From positions 208,137,655 to 208,201,654 of the forward strand of contig CP136066.1 in NCBI GenBank assembly GCA_032622095.1: DNA of 64,000 nucleotides, given 5' to 3'. Both the position numbers and the translations under genes were made by a program. The notes under the pieces are model-generated. The model did no database searches and was not told where the DNA came from. It saw only the letters and a program-made list of their open reading frames with translations. The DNA comes from Siphonodentalium dalli. Its lineage: Eukaryota > Mollusca > Scaphopoda > Gadilida > Siphonodentaliidae. Of this stretch, positions 11,813 to 24,370 are shown one piece after another; position 1 is the first letter of the stretch, and each line of letters begins with the position of its first letter.

Positions 11813-12189
11813 TTTTCAATTATGACCAATAACTAAAAGAGAGTTTTCAATTATATTTTGTTTGTATTCGTCTTCAACGAAAAAAACTGATGTGTGTTTT
11901 GTGGATTTTTCGCGATGGATGTGCCATGCAAATGGTTGTGATTACAAGTATGTATTCTATTTGAGGGTATCACCCCCACCCCCCCCCCTTTCAGGGTGTT
12001 TTGAAGCCGTACGTGGGATTCATACCCCGAATTAACTGGTATTCGGGTTCAAGCAAAACATCTTGGACGCAGGTTTTGATCGCGCAAAATAATATTTTGT
12101 GTTAGTTATCTGTATGAATGAGTGGGTAGAATATATAGCTTCTTGGGCATATTCGACCACCATACCATCATAAAGTATCATTAATCGTA
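11813..12189. other. Intergenic, no gene seen
   Basis: It contains a C-rich stretch (about 11970-11990) and a segment AATTAACTGGTATTC shared with the palindrome spacer at 16150-16210. Otherwise nothing is recognised. Confidence 0.5.
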
Positions 12190-15100
12190 TCATTTCGGCC
12201 AATTTGGCCGGTTACTTCATGTGACTTTTTCATCTGACGTGTGTGTCGGATAATTGATCTGGAGGATTTATGTAAATGTTAGCCCAAACTACATTTCCAA
12301 GTAACGATGGTTTTGTTGTTTATTTTGAGGAATAATACCGCGTCAGATGAATTCAGCCCAAATATGTTAACAGTTGTCGTGTCAAACATTCGGCAGTAGG
12401 TTAGCGTTATTTAGTATTTGTGGATGTCCTTTAACATGGGGAAAATAGACTAACTGCGCTTGAACGAGCATGTGAATTTGTCGTTTTTAATGTACAGCAA
12501 CTTGATAATCAATAACAGAGGCATTCTCTGTCAAATAAGGTCGCTCTATTTACGGTATTAATTGCGGAACTTTCTAAAGTAAACTACGCGTAAACGGATA
12601 CATACGGTAAATTCTAGAATGTGCCGGAATCGGCCTAATCGCCCCAGGGCCAACTCGCCCAGTCGACGTGTGTCAATTCGGTACCTACTATAACATGTAC
12701 CCGAGTCCGATATGGAATAAAAGATGTATACGGGTGTTATATAGCGTTTGGTCCGTTGTTTCTCAATGAATATTATTGAAATTTGGTGTATATGTCCGGG
12801 CTGGGACATGGAATACAACAACGTTTGAATTGTTTTTAAATTTACAAATTTGTTGATTTTATTCAATTTGTTTTCGTTCTGAAAACACACTATAAAGTGT
12901 ATATAATATAATAACGAACACGAGACATACATAATTTATAAACTGTTAACAAAAGATATCAAATTCAATACATGACAAAGATGACTCAGTGGAGTTTATA
13001 AAGTGAACATAAAAACATTGAGGTAAGAATCTTTTTAAGGAATGCAACTTTATTTAATGATAATAAACACATAAATTAAAATAACAAACATGAGACATAC
13101 ATGATTTATAAACTGTTTACAAAAGATATCAAACTCAATACATGACAAAGATGACTCAGTGAAGTTTATAAAGTGAACATAAAAATATTAAGGTAAGAAT
13201 CTTTTTAAGCATTACGAAACCGTTTAGCACAGACCACAGTCCACTTCACTCATCCGATCATCACCAAACTTCATATTTATCTTGATATTGATCTATCAGA
13301 TGAGAGCTATCAAATATTTTTTTAATTTCATAGGAAAAAATGGTCGCCAGCGGCCATATTGCATTTACGTTATATTTTATCGCGTCATGTCGATATCTAG
13401 TATTACTTAGAAATTTCACCTTTCCAGATTCATAATTGCTCCATTGACTGTAACAGATGAAATTATTCCCCTCTTCGGATAGAGTGTCACCGAAACTTTA
13501 TTTTGTCAGACTGTCTGTATAATCACTGATTATATATGGCAATAATTTGTAATAAGATGTAGCACTATTTTATTTTATATTTACATGCAGTGCTGTTTTT
13601 ATACATCAATTCTAATCCCCCTAGATCATCATGTGATCGATCATACATCGCGCGAGGACCTGGTTGAATTAAGGGGGTTTTATGGATCACTTCTGTCCTC
13701 AAGCTAGATTATACTTATGACATTTAATGGCATGTCACTAACGTGGAGGGTTATATATGCTTGAGAAACCACCACTCTTTAATTCACACCAAGTTCTCAT
13801 CTGTCATGTTCGGATATTAGAACCCATAGCCATGATATATGGTTTATTTTGTGTATACTAGTAATATAGTTATTTTCAGTACCTTTATATACCAGTACTG
13901 TGTATAACAATGCATATAAATTAATCCACGTATATACATGTTATCGCTGCAGTGAATTGATCTGGGGCGAAGTATCACGTCGAGTTGAAGAGGTCAGATC
14001 GCTGGATCAAACGAGCCGCCGCAGGCGTCGAGTTTGATCCAGCGATCTGACATCTTCAACGAGACGTGATGCGAAGCCCAGATCAATTCACTGCAGCGAT
14101 AACAGGTTTATTATATGACATGCTTTTTATTTAAAAAGCACAATTTCTCTCATTAATTATGAAATGAAACCAATTCACACGCTCGCTAGTATCAAAAATA
14201 AAGAAAGAACTGTCCTGCCTTTTCCGGTCATGCGCAGTATGCGAGATGAGGAAGGGTGGTATGACATCGGATCAAACTGCAGCTGATCCGATGGCCAGGA
14301 AATGATCGCTATACAATAGCGGTATTGGGGAATAATAAACATGTATATTGATTCAACGGATTCAGTGGTTTTGTCCATCAGTCTATCAAATTTGCGGGGA
14401 AAACATGGCCACAAGCAGTACACCCTGCTAAATTTCGAATTTGAATCAATTGGCGCACCCTGCAGCCAGCTTTTATTGGAGAACTTTTTCTTATGTGGAT
14501 ATTTTGGGTCACCGCTAGATGTGAGCCATATTTTGTTCTCAAACTGTCCTTGTGAAGACATCACTGCCAGCGGTGATCTTCAATTTTACTATTTTTATGG
14601 CTAAATAATTTGGTTGATCCTACAGACGAGACCCCTTGTCCGATCGTCATCAGATTCCACAATTATCTTCTGGATAACCAGGGTGAGAGTAATCTAATTT
14701 TCCCGAATTTCGTTAAAAAACATTACCACAGGCAGCAATTTGGTATCTTACTCTTTGATCCTCTTTTGCATGACTGAATTGTTTAGCAACTGTACAGACA
14801 TATCCCTCATCTGGTTTTTATATACATGTATATCTCTTCATGCGGATAGCCAGTATTACGTAGGTACTTCAACTTTCTGCATTCCTGTCATCATTTGAAA
14901 TATAAAAATTTACCTGATACATGCACCCTTCAAAATTTGTTTCGTCGTATCTATTTTGATGACCCGTATGGTAATATTGATACAGATATATTTGTCAAAC
15001 ATTTCTTTGTACAATATACAGGTATTTAGTTTGTAACTAAATCTAGAAATATATAATAGTAGCTCGTGGACCCCACTTCGTCCGGGATGTTCCCCTCTGA

Positions 15101-16011
15101 TTTTCGGAGAAATGCGCGATTTAACCTTGAATTGACTATTTTAAAGGTCATGTCGGGGTCACGATTTGACCCGCCCAAAACACTCCCCGGACAAAAGTCA
15201 CGACAAAAGTACCCGTCGAAATCCGCCCGGCTTTATACCCGATTTGACCTTGAATTGACAATTTTGAATGTCAAGATCAGGTCAGGGTCATGATTTGACC
15301 CACCGGAAACACTCCTGGGACAAAAGTAACAGTAGGTATCAAATTTCGTTGAAATACTTCCGTTTTACCAGATTTGACCTTGAATTGATCTTTTTGAATG
15401 TCAAAGTCAGGTCGGGATCAAGATTTGACCCGTCCAAAATACTCCCTGGAAATAATTTCCCCTAGGTATCAAATTTCGTCAAATCTGTCCGGCAGTTTTC
15501 CCGGCCATAGATAACAGACAAACAGACAGACAAATGTCCAAAATATATATTAGACTAGCTGATGTACTCGACTTCGTTCGGGCTAGTTAGGGATTTTTTT
15601 TGTGATCGCCTCCATCTGGACAGTACCCAGTATATACAGCGTCTGGCCAAACTATTGTTCAATTGGTCCAGAAACATGCCTATATCAGCACGTTCGAGAA
15701 CATGGTCCCACGTGAAATTGAACCCGTCCATATTGCTCCCGGGATCGAAGTAGTCCTACACACAAATTTTTAGTCGGATCGGTCAAGGTCCAGAAACATG
15801 CCTATGAGCGAGGTCAAGTTGACACGTTAAATACCAAATTCGAGCAGTGTTAGAGTCTATAACACATACACACATGCATTCACGCATACACACATACATA
15901 CATACATACATACATACAGACAGGTGTTTCAAAATGTATAATCGATAGCTACAACAATTCTATGGTAGATAGTTCACGGCCGACCTGATGCATGCATCTT
16001 AGTTTTCTTGT
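12190..16011 (-). mobile_element. E1 repeat, copy 2 (inverted, left arm of palindrome)
   Basis: Reverse-complement copy of E1, nearly identical to copy 3 over its length and more distant from copy 1. It lacks the TTAA element found in copy 3: the empty TTAA is at about 15121-15124. It carries its own insertion at about 13941-14335. An open frame at 12558-12932 (minus) is matched at 19940-20314 in copy 3, but it is broken in copy 1 and shows no domain, so it is not called a gene. Helitron-like ends occur at about 15058-15085 and 15555-15585. A (TACA)n tract lies at about 15890-15918. Confidence 0.8.
13941..14335. mobile_element. ~395-bp insertion private to E1 copy 2, with a long hairpin
   Basis: Copies 1 and 3 run without a break across this point, while copy 2 has extra sequence flanked by ACATG on both sides (about 13936-13940 and 14339-14343), a likely target duplication. 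The left half is a hairpin (13939-14104) with arms starting GTTATCGCTGCAGTGAATTG and a loop rich in GC near 14015. The right half carries a second short inverted stretch (GATCAAACTGCAGCTGATCC) and ends near GGTATTGGGG. No coding sequence. The family is unknown. Confidence 0.65.
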
Positions 16012-16677
16012 AACGGACTCATAACGCGACCGGCATCATAATGTGTCTATGTAACTTCTGATTGTATCTGTCTAATATTAAAACAGTCAATTTGTATGTC
16101 ATTTATCGCATATTATTTCTTAACATGTATTCAGGATTCACCCCCCCCCCCCCCAAAATTAACTGGTATTCAGGATTCAACCCCCAAAATTAACTGGTAT
16201 TCAGGATTCAGGGGGAGGGGGTGATACCATCGTAAGCTGAAAAAATCACTACCTGGACAATTTCACTTAGTGCTTTGTGGTGTCGTGTATATGATTACCA
16301 CCTCGTAAATTACAAATAAAAAATCCTTAATACTAGAGATAAGAGTTATGGACAACATTTTACGTCTAATTGGGGCGACGTATTTACAAGCCGTTACAGA
16401 ATAACATTTAAATACACTGACTATCAAATAACAAAGACTTGCATGGTAGACAGCCCGGGGTGAAGCGCCTTATCTGTCATCAGACTTATATAAATTATGA
16501 CTTGATTGCGAAAATTATCCGATAACACGTGTGCGTGCCAAATGAACCGATACGTATTATCTGGACAAAGGGAGCGGTGTACTATTACCCATACTGCAAG
16601 TCAGAGTTCAGTCCCCTTAGATAGATAGATTTATTCAGCAAAAGACGCCCCATTATAGGGACAGGTTGCCATGTATA
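16012..16677. other. Spacer of the 8.5 kb palindrome
   Basis: Unique sequence between E1 copies 2 and 3. It contains a C run (about 16141-16154), two copies of AATTAACTGGTATTCAGGAT (about 16158 and 16188) and an ATAG run near 16620. No gene is visible. Confidence 0.6.
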
Positions 16678-19600
16678 ACAAGAAAACTAAGATGCATGCA
16701 TCAGGTCGGCCGTGAACTATCTACCATAGAATTGTTGTAGCTATCGATTATACATTTTGAAACACCTGTCTGTATGTATGTGTGTATGCGTGAATGCATG
16801 TGTGTATGTGTTATATAGACTCTAACACTGCTCGAATTTGGTATTTAACGTGTCAACTTGACCTCGCTCATAGGCATGTTTCTGGACCTTGACCGATCCG
16901 ACTAAAAATTTGTGTGTAGGACTACTTCGATCCCGGGAGCAATATGGACGGGTCCAATTTCACGTGGGACCATGTTCTCGAACGTGCTGATATAGGCATG
17001 TTTCTGGACCAATTGAACAATAGTTTGACCAGACGCTGTATATACTGGGTACTGTCCAGATGGAGGCGATCACAAAAAAAATCCCTAACTAGCCCGAACG
17101 AAGTCGAGTACATCAGCTAGTTTAATATATATTTTGGACATTTGTCTGTCTGTTTGTCTGTTAGCTATGGCCGGGAAAACTGCCGGACAGATTTGACGAA
17201 ATTTGATACCTAGGGGAAATTATTTCCAGGGAGTATTTTGGACGGGTCAAATCTTGATCCCGACCTGACTTTGACATTCAAAAAGATCAATTCAAGGTCA
17301 AATCTGGTAAAACGGAAGTATTTCAACGAAATTTGATACCTACTGTTACTTTTGTCCCAGGAGTGTTTCGGGTGGGTCAAATCATGACCCTGACCTGATC
17401 TTGACATTCAAAATTGTCAATTCAAGGTCAAATCGGGTATAAAGCCGGGCGGATTTCGACGGGTACTTTTGTCGTGACTTTTGTCCGGGGAGTGTTTTGG
17501 ACGGGTCAAATCGTGACCCCGACATGACCTTCACCTTTAAAATAGTCAATTCAAGGTTAAAGGGGTACTGTACCCAAGATGTTGTTGTTGGTTTCTATAA
17601 TCCCCGAGTCGGAGAATAAGTTAACAACTTTTCCATTTTTTGAAAGTCTGTTGAGTACGAAGTATTGTTACGGATGGCAAATTTACCGGAATGCAAAAAT
17701 ACAAATTGTCGTTGTCGAGTAATTTTTGTAAAGTTTTCAACCAAATGAATCAAATAAACATTATATTATATGCTTAGTAGTCCCATATATTCATTTAAGT
17801 TAGTGTACCGTCACTAGTCAATGAGTGGCTTGGGTTTTCTCGCCGTATAAGCATAATGTTTCAAACGATCGTGTGTGCAATTGTTTTCCTAATCCAGTAT
17901 CCCTCAATTATAATTTGATTACGTTTTGTACACGGAAATTCGAATTTTAAGAGACGCCATTTTATGGCTGGAGCCATAAAATCAATTTATATTAAATTAT
18001 TAACTTTTAAATTATTAAATTTTAAGATAGCCTATTAACCTGAGCGTTTACAGAATACATCTTCGACTCAAATTACTTATATTTCTATATAGTATCGATA
18101 ATAGATCGTTGTTATCACCGGGAATTTATTGAAAATGGCGTACAGTACCCCTTTAAATCGCGCATTTCTCCGAAAATCAGAGGGGAACATCCCGGACGAA
18201 GTGGGGTCCACGAGCTACTATTATATATTTCTAGATTTAGTTACAAACTAAATACCTGTATATTGTACAAAGAAATGTTTGACAAATATATCTGTATCAA
18301 TATTACCATACGGGTCATTAAAATAGATACGACGAAACAAATTTTGAAGGGTGCATGTATCAGGTAAATTTTTATATTTCAAATGATGACAGGAATGCAG
18401 AAAGTTGAAGTACCTACGTAATACTGGCTATCCGCATGAAGAGATATACATGTATATAAAAACCAGATGAGGGATATGTCTGTACAGTTGCTAAACAATT
18501 CAGTCATGCAAAAGAGGATCAAAGAGTAAGATACCAAATTGCTGCCTGTGGTAATGTTTTTTAACGAAATTCGGGAAAATTAGATTACTCTCACCCTGGT
18601 TATCCAGAAGATAATTGTGGAATCTGATGACGACCGGACAAGGGGTCTCGTCTGTAGGATCAACCAAATTATTTAGCCATAAAAATAGTAAAATTGAAGA
18701 TCACCGCTGGCAGTGATGTCTTCACAAGGACAGTTTGAGAACAAAATATGGCTCACATCTAGCGGTGACCCAAAATATCCACATAAGAAAAAGTTCTCCA
18801 ATAAAAGCTGGCTGCAGGGTGCGCCAATTGATTCAAATTCGAAATTTAGCAGGGTGTACTGCTTGTGGCCATGTTTTCCCCGCAAATTTGATAGACTGAT
18901 GGACAAAACCACTGAATCCGTTGAATCAATATACATGTATACATGGATTAATTTATATGCATTGTTATACACAGTACTGGTATATAAAGGTACTGAAAAT
19001 AACTATATTACTAGTATACACAAAATAAACCATATATCATGGCTATGGGTTCTAATATCCGAACATGACAGCTGAGAACTTGGTGTGAATTAAAGAGTGG
19101 TGGTTTCTCAAGCATATCTAACCCTCCACGTTAGTGACATGCCATTAAATGTCATAAGTATAATCTAGCTTGAGGACAGAAGTGATCCATAAAACCCCCT
19201 TAATTCAACCAGGTCCTCGCGCGATGTATGATCGATCACATGATGATCTAGGGGGATTAGAATTGATGTATAAAAACAGCACTGCATGTAAATATAAAAT
19301 AAAATAGTGCTACATCTTATTACAGATTATTGCCATATATAATCAGTGATTATACAGACAGTCTGACAAAATAAAGTTTCAGTGACACTCTATCCGAAGA
19401 GGGGAATAATTTCATCTGTTACAGTCAATGGAGCAATTATGAATCTGGAAAGGTGAAATTTTTAAGTAATACTAGATATCGACATGACGCGATAAAATAT
19501 AACGTAAATGCAATATGGCCGCTGGCGACCATTTTTTCCTATGAAATTAAAAAAATATTTGATAGCTCTCATCTGATAGATCAATATCAAGATAAATATG

Positions 19601-20683
19601 AAGTTTGGTGATGATCGGATGAGTGAAGTGGACTGTGGTCTGTGCTAAACGGTTTAGTAATGCTTGAAAAGATTCTTACCTTAATATTTGTATGTTCACT
19701 TTATAAACTTCACTGAGTCATCTTTGTCATGTATTGAGTTTGATATCTTTTGTTAACAGTTTATAAATCATATATGGCTCATGTTTGTTATTTTAATTTA
19801 TGTGTTTATTATCATTAAATAAAGTTGCATTCCTTAAAAAGATTCTTACCTCAATGTTTTTATGTTCACTTTATAAACTCCACTGAGTCATCTTTGTCAT
19901 GTATTGAATTTGATATCTTTTGTTAACAGTTTATAAATTATGTATGTCTCGTGTTCGTTATTATATTATATACACTTTATAGTGTGTTTTCAGAACGAAA
20001 ACAAATTGAATAAAATCAACAAATTTGTAAATTTAAAAACAATTCAAACGTTGTTGTATTCCATGTCCCAGCCCGGACATATACACCAAATTTCAATAAT
20101 ATTCATTGAGAAACAACGGACCAAACGTTATATAACATCCGTATACATCTTTTATTCCGTATCGGACTCGGGTACATGTTATAGTAGGTACCGAATTGAC
20201 ACATGTCGACTGGGCGAGTTGGCCCTGGGGCGATTAGATCGATTCCGGCACATTCTAGAATTTACCGTATGTATCCGTTTACGCGTAGTTTACTTTAGAA
20301 AGTTCCGCAATTAATACCGTAAATAGAGCGACCTTATTTGACAGAGAATGCCTCTGTTATTGATTATCAAGTTGCTGTACTTTAAAAACGACAAATTCAC
20401 ATGCTCGTTCAAGCGCAGTTAGTCTATTTTCCCCATGTTAAAGGACATCCACAAATACTAAATAACGCTAACCTACTGCCGAATGTTTGACACGACAACT
20501 GTTAACATATTTGGGCTGAATTCATCTGACGCGGTATTATTCCTCAAAATAAACAACAAAACCATCGTTACTTGGAAATGTAGTTTGGGCTAACATTTAC
20601 ATAAATCCTCCAGATCAATTATCCGACACACACGTCAGATGAAAAAGTCACATGAAGTAACCGGCCAAATTGGCCGAAATAAT
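16678..20683 (+). mobile_element. E1 repeat, copy 3 (right arm of palindrome)
   Basis: Same orientation as copy 1 and nearly identical in inverse to copy 2. It contains a TTAA element at 17557-18156 that the other copies lack. Copies 2 and 3 both hold about 480 bp absent from copy 1, including a tandem duplication (about 19685-19900) of a segment with GTTCACTTTATAAAC. Helitron-like ends lie at about 17095-17120 and 18192-18220. It ends at CGGCCAAATTGGCCGAAATA like the others. No transposase, polymerase or other known protein is visible. Confidence 0.8.
17557..18156 (+). mobile_element. TTAA-flanked miniature transposon, copy 1 (piggyBac-like)
   Basis: TTAA is present at 17557-17560 and 18153-18156. 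The inner tips are AGGGGTACTGTACCC and, inverted from the right, AGGGGTACTGTACGCC. E1 copies 1 (near 6050) and 2 (near 15121) have the uninterrupted host sequence CAAGGTTAAATCGCGC, so the insertion point and the TTAA duplication are seen directly. piggyBac transposases duplicate TTAA; family membership is inferred from that. No coding sequence. A second copy in the opposite orientation is at 30443-31029. Confidence 0.9.
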
Positions 20684-20846
20684 ATTAACAGTGTATCATG
20701 TGACATCATACAATATATTGACATTACATACATTGAATAATAGTGATAATAGCATAATATATGTATATATATATTCATTAATTGCGTATATTCTTATCTG
20801 TAGAGTGAGTTATGTTCCATGATTCAACACATGTAATTTGTCTATT

Positions 20847-21323
20847 TTACTGTGATCTGGCCTCGAATAACCGCTTGACTACGTTGCAGATTTGGGAGCA
20901 TATTTGAGCTGAGTCATTGGCTAATATATGTGTGAGTTGGTCCAATCTACTCATCAATCGAAAATTGATAAAATTGTCATCCATAATTTTAATGAGTTCA
21001 TTCCGTATAGGAAGAAATGTTGGACAATCAATTAGGAAATGCCTCTCATCGTCGATAGCTTCTTCATTACACAAAACACATAATCTTCTGGCTAAAGGAA
21101 TCGGTGGTTGGGCGTGACGACCCTTTTCAATGGCAAGAGAATGATTACTTATTCTTAGACGTGTAAATGCTGAGCGGTCAGCTAGCGACGCTGTATTTAA
21201 AAGATAAGGTTCTAGGACAATATCTCTTTTAAAAAGTCGATATGTTCTTAATTTATTTTTACCAGATTTTGAAACACCATCGCGCATACTTGTTCTGAAG
21301 TTCAGTCCTGTTATGAACTGGCC
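20847..21323 (-). pseudogene. C-terminal fragment of a non-LTR retrotransposon polyprotein
   Basis: A minus-strand frame of about 159 codons (a methionine lies at 21287, but the frame is open further upstream to a TGA near 21324) ends at 20847. It resembles the end of the reverse-transcriptase ORF in invertebrate LINE-type elements. A basic segment KNKLRTYRLFK and LRISNHSLAIEKGRH precede a zinc-knuckle-like motif CVLCNEEAIDDERHFLIDC (C-x2-C-x8-H-x4-C), followed by LPIRNEL. The polymerase domain is missing, so the copy is 5' truncated, as is usual for such elements. A different frame upstream (near 21324-21360) may continue it after a frameshift. The family is not named. Confidence 0.75.
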
Positions 21324-21534
21324 TCAACACTGCCAGCATGAACACAGGATGCGAGGAACTCACTTTTTTTTTAATTTAATACTTTGTTGGTTACTATTCA
21401 TTCTAAATTATTACACGACAAACCGAACTGTCCATATTCATTTGAAAATTGGCTTAGATCAAGACAGAATGAATTGTATCTGGAAAATATTAGATTTAAC
21501 CCTTTTATGACGGGAGCTGCGCTTGTGCAATATT

Positions 21535-21612
21535 AAATATCATGTCCCACATGCAGCCTCACACATATATATAAGAGAATGCACTGGCTTACAAGGTCAA
21601 TGTAATATCACC
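21535..21612 (+). repeat. Decayed relic of the AATGCATTCTCTTATA hairpin family
   Basis: It contains ACCCTTTTATGACGGGAGCT and TATATATAAGAGAATGCACT, matching pieces of the units at 47581-48990. Only one hairpin half remains. Confidence 0.6.
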
Positions 21613-21837
21613 CGCGTTCTCCGATATTTAAGAGAAACCATGTAGGTTCAGAATGATAAGGCGGTCGTGATATCCATATCACCTAAGCCACGGGATTTGA
21701 CGTGTTTTAAAAATGATACTGTATGTCGGTAAATACACCACATATCGATACACATACTTCATATACTCGGAAGTGACTTGCCAAAGTAAAAGCAAATTTC
21801 TAAATGTTTTCCGTTTTTCCATGCATAAATGAGAAAA

Positions 21838-21890
21838 ACGCTCTTTATGTTAGCCATATAAGGAATAGATTAACACGTAACGCTCTTTAT
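21838..21890 (-). repeat. Pair of TAAAGAGCGTT motifs
   Basis: AACGCTCTTTAT occurs at about 21837 and 21879, each near TTTTCCATGC. It is the reverse complement of the motif that starts the units of the 41-bp and 27-bp arrays. It may be a two-unit remnant of a related satellite. Confidence 0.55.
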
Positions 21891-21956
21891 TTTTCCATGC
21901 CGAAATTATTTGACATTTTGAACATGTATATATCATATTTTACTGGTGCGAGATGT

Positions 21957-22345
21957 TTTTAAAGACATGTTATGGACTTGTTCGGGTGCGAAAACTGATA
22001 AGTTAGTATTCAGGCACTATGCCAACTGGAGGAATGTAACATTCTACTAACATCGCCGAAAATCTGAAGCTAAACGACCCTATACCACTCCATAGAAAAC
22101 ATCGTCTGAACTACGCTTAATTGTAAATATTTACTACTCGATTCGGGACGCATCTATCTGCAATAAACTAACGAAAACGATTTCCCCATCGACAGTCACT
22201 GCAATTAATTAATATATAAGAATGACGGTGTGTGTTGTCAATTTGGATATAAATTTGTAAAAATTACTACTTTGAACAAGATTATTCTCTATTTCTAATC
22301 CATCACCCTGCTGTAATGTTTCACATCACTTTAAAGGATAATATC
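21957..22345 (+). repeat. Duplicated block, uninterrupted copy A
   Basis: It begins near AAGACATGTTATGGACTTGT and runs through ACTACTTTGAACAAGATTAT to TGTTTCACATCACTTTAA. Copy B (25451-25775 plus 28685-28755) is the same block split by a 2.9 kb insertion. Identity is roughly 85-90 percent by eye. An open frame in copy B is closed by changes here, so it is not taken as coding. Confidence 0.85.
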
Positions 22346-22514
22346 TAAGGAATATTATAGGGTGGTCCTGTCAAGATCAAATGATTGAATTGTTATTTTT
22401 GTTCCCCGGGACTGTAAATGAGCGGTGTCCGTACGTATGTCCGTCAGCGCGAAATATTTTATCGGGTGACAACTTGACAATATTTACGATACTCTTTCTT
22501 AGCAGCATCATTTT

Positions 22515-22745
22515 TGCTCCACCAACGTCATAGCAATTCAGAAGGACCCACCAACGTCATAGTAATTCAGAAGGACCCACCAACAGCATATATATAGCAA
22601 TTCAACAGGACCCACCAACATCATAGCAATTCAACAGGACCCACCAACATCATAGCAATTCGACAGGACCCACAAACATCATAGCAATTCAACAGGACCC
22701 ACCAACATCATAGCAATTCAGCAGGACCCATCATAATCATGGCAA
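22515..22745 (+). repeat. 29-bp tandem repeat, about 7-8 units
   Basis: The unit is roughly AATTCAACAGGACCCACCAA followed by CATCATAGC. Early units have AGAAGGACC and CAACGTCAT. One unit has a TATATA expansion. Confidence 0.9.
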
Positions 22746-23768
22746 ATTAACCGGACCACTTAACCAGGACTGGTTCAGAAAATAATTATTGCTCTCCCTA
22801 ACAAATTACCGGAGGCCATTGGTAGTTCGTGTAGACATATTGTAAATATTAGTAATGTCTATTTTAATCTCACGTATTTCATATTACTTAAAGTCACTCA
22901 GATGCGCTAGCCAATTTTGACACAACGCTCGACAATTAGGATGAGCGTAACAAATGGTTTAATTACACATCGTTATCGTATCGTGTTACACGGAGGGAAT
23001 CAGGCGAAATAACGTACGGGACGAGTGACATAACCAAATCAATTTACCGCGAGCAAGCGCAACGCGGATCAAATATATCACGCCAGTGTGAAGAAAGCAC
23101 TCTTTTGTCGTCCCGAACATCGTTAATAGTTTGCGCTGAAGATAAAGTCACTAATCGCAGGGGGTCACTTAGGTTGCGCAACTCCCGAATTTGATGATGA
23201 ATAGCCTGCTGTATAGGAATTAAGGTGTCTGTAAAATAGTCGAAATGAAACGATCTCTTAAGCCGTTAGGTAAACAAGGTATAGCGAGTCACTTTATTGA
23301 TTGTGTTGTGTTTGTCAGATCTTCTGTGTGTAACGCTCGCGAACTAACCCGTCTGATGTACGCGGATGACCCGGGATATTCTTAATTGTAGGGAGATTGT
23401 AATCCAAGATAACGAGCTTAATGACATGTAAATGACTTGGAAACATACGTTATCTTTGTTGTTGGTGACACCATGTATTCACGGGTGATAGGAGTTTTAT
23501 GGTTTGATTCAAGTCGCGGCTCCATGTCGTCTGATTTAATACCGATACCTTGTAAAACAGAAAGGGGACGCAACAAGTGCAATACACAAATTGTAACCCC
23601 CCCCCCACATAAAGGTGGTCGAAAAGGGTATTTATAGTAAAGCGCCATTGTCTATGGGTATATTCATGGATATAAGTGTTAGTGTTACATGCCAATGTGA
23701 ACTATACTGATAACCAGGTGGCTGTAAAACAATTGCAGAAGTTATTCCGACTATTTATTTATTTTTGT
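22746..23768. other. Intergenic, no gene seen
   Basis: There are no convincing exons or RNA genes. A C run lies at about 23600. Short overlapping frames on both strands at 23418-23700 have no recognisable domain. Confidence 0.5.
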
Positions 23769-24168
23769 TTAACCCTTTACCCAACAGAACGGCCCTGTGC
23801 CAATGCATTCTCTTATATATGCGAGTCGACCATAGGTCGCCTCGCATATATAAGAGAATGCATTGGCTTAACACATTCAAAATTATAAAATTGTTAAAGA
23901 ATGTAAGAAAAAATGGTAAAAAGTATTAAAAAAAGATTTTTTTTAGGCCAATGCATTCTCTTATATATGCGAGGCGACCTATGGTCGACTCGCATATATA
24001 AGAGAATGCATTGGCACAGGGCATAACTGTAACTATCACAATGTGGTCAAGGAGCCGGTTCCAATGATATCCATATTTGTATGGTTCTATTGAGACAGAC
24101 CCAAGATATTTTAGGCTGTTGAAGCTTTATTTGGCCGGTTTTGGCCGGTTTGTTGGGTAAAGGGTTAA
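23769..24168 (+). mobile_element. Twin-hairpin TTAA element, copy A
   Basis: TTAA at 23769-23772 and 24165-24168 encloses the tips CCCTTTACCCAACA and, inverted from the right, CCCTTTACCCAACA. Two long hairpins lie inside. Hairpin 1 (23799-23867) has 27-bp arms with AATGCATTCTCTTATATATG and the loop TCGACCATAGGTCGC. Hairpin 2 (23947-24015) has the same arms and the reverse-complement loop. An AT-rich spacer separates them. The right part contains TTGGCCGGTTTTGGCCGGTT. No coding sequence, so it needs a transposase from elsewhere; TTAA points to piggyBac type. Copies B and C lie at 61873-62271 and 62489-62710. Confidence 0.9.
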
Positions 24169-24189
24169 TATATATTTTTTTGGCATACG

Positions 24190-24370
24190 GCGATTAAATA
24201 TAACGCGGGGAATATATTTCTTAGTTATTATCTTTTTCCTAATAACATACTTCACTGTATAGGCGAATGTTCCAACTCAAAATTGCATGCTTTTCTCTGA
24301 CTTTTGTGAGCCGATATCGCAGTAAACATCAAATTAATTACCCAGGAAAAAATTCCAACATTATCTGGTG
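24190..24370 (-). repeat. Dispersed repeat shared with 34760-35092 and 49700-50085
   Basis: It contains GAGCCGATATCGCAGTAAAC near AATTAATTACCC and AACGCGGGGAATA. The same pieces are in the other two places, in inverse orientation in one. The type is unknown. Confidence 0.65.

Noticed and set aside
12558-12932. 124-codon minus frame in E1 copy 2 (also 19940-20314 in copy 3)
   Set aside because: Open in the two near-identical copies but broken by indels in copy 1, and no recognisable domain; shared ancestry explains its conservation.
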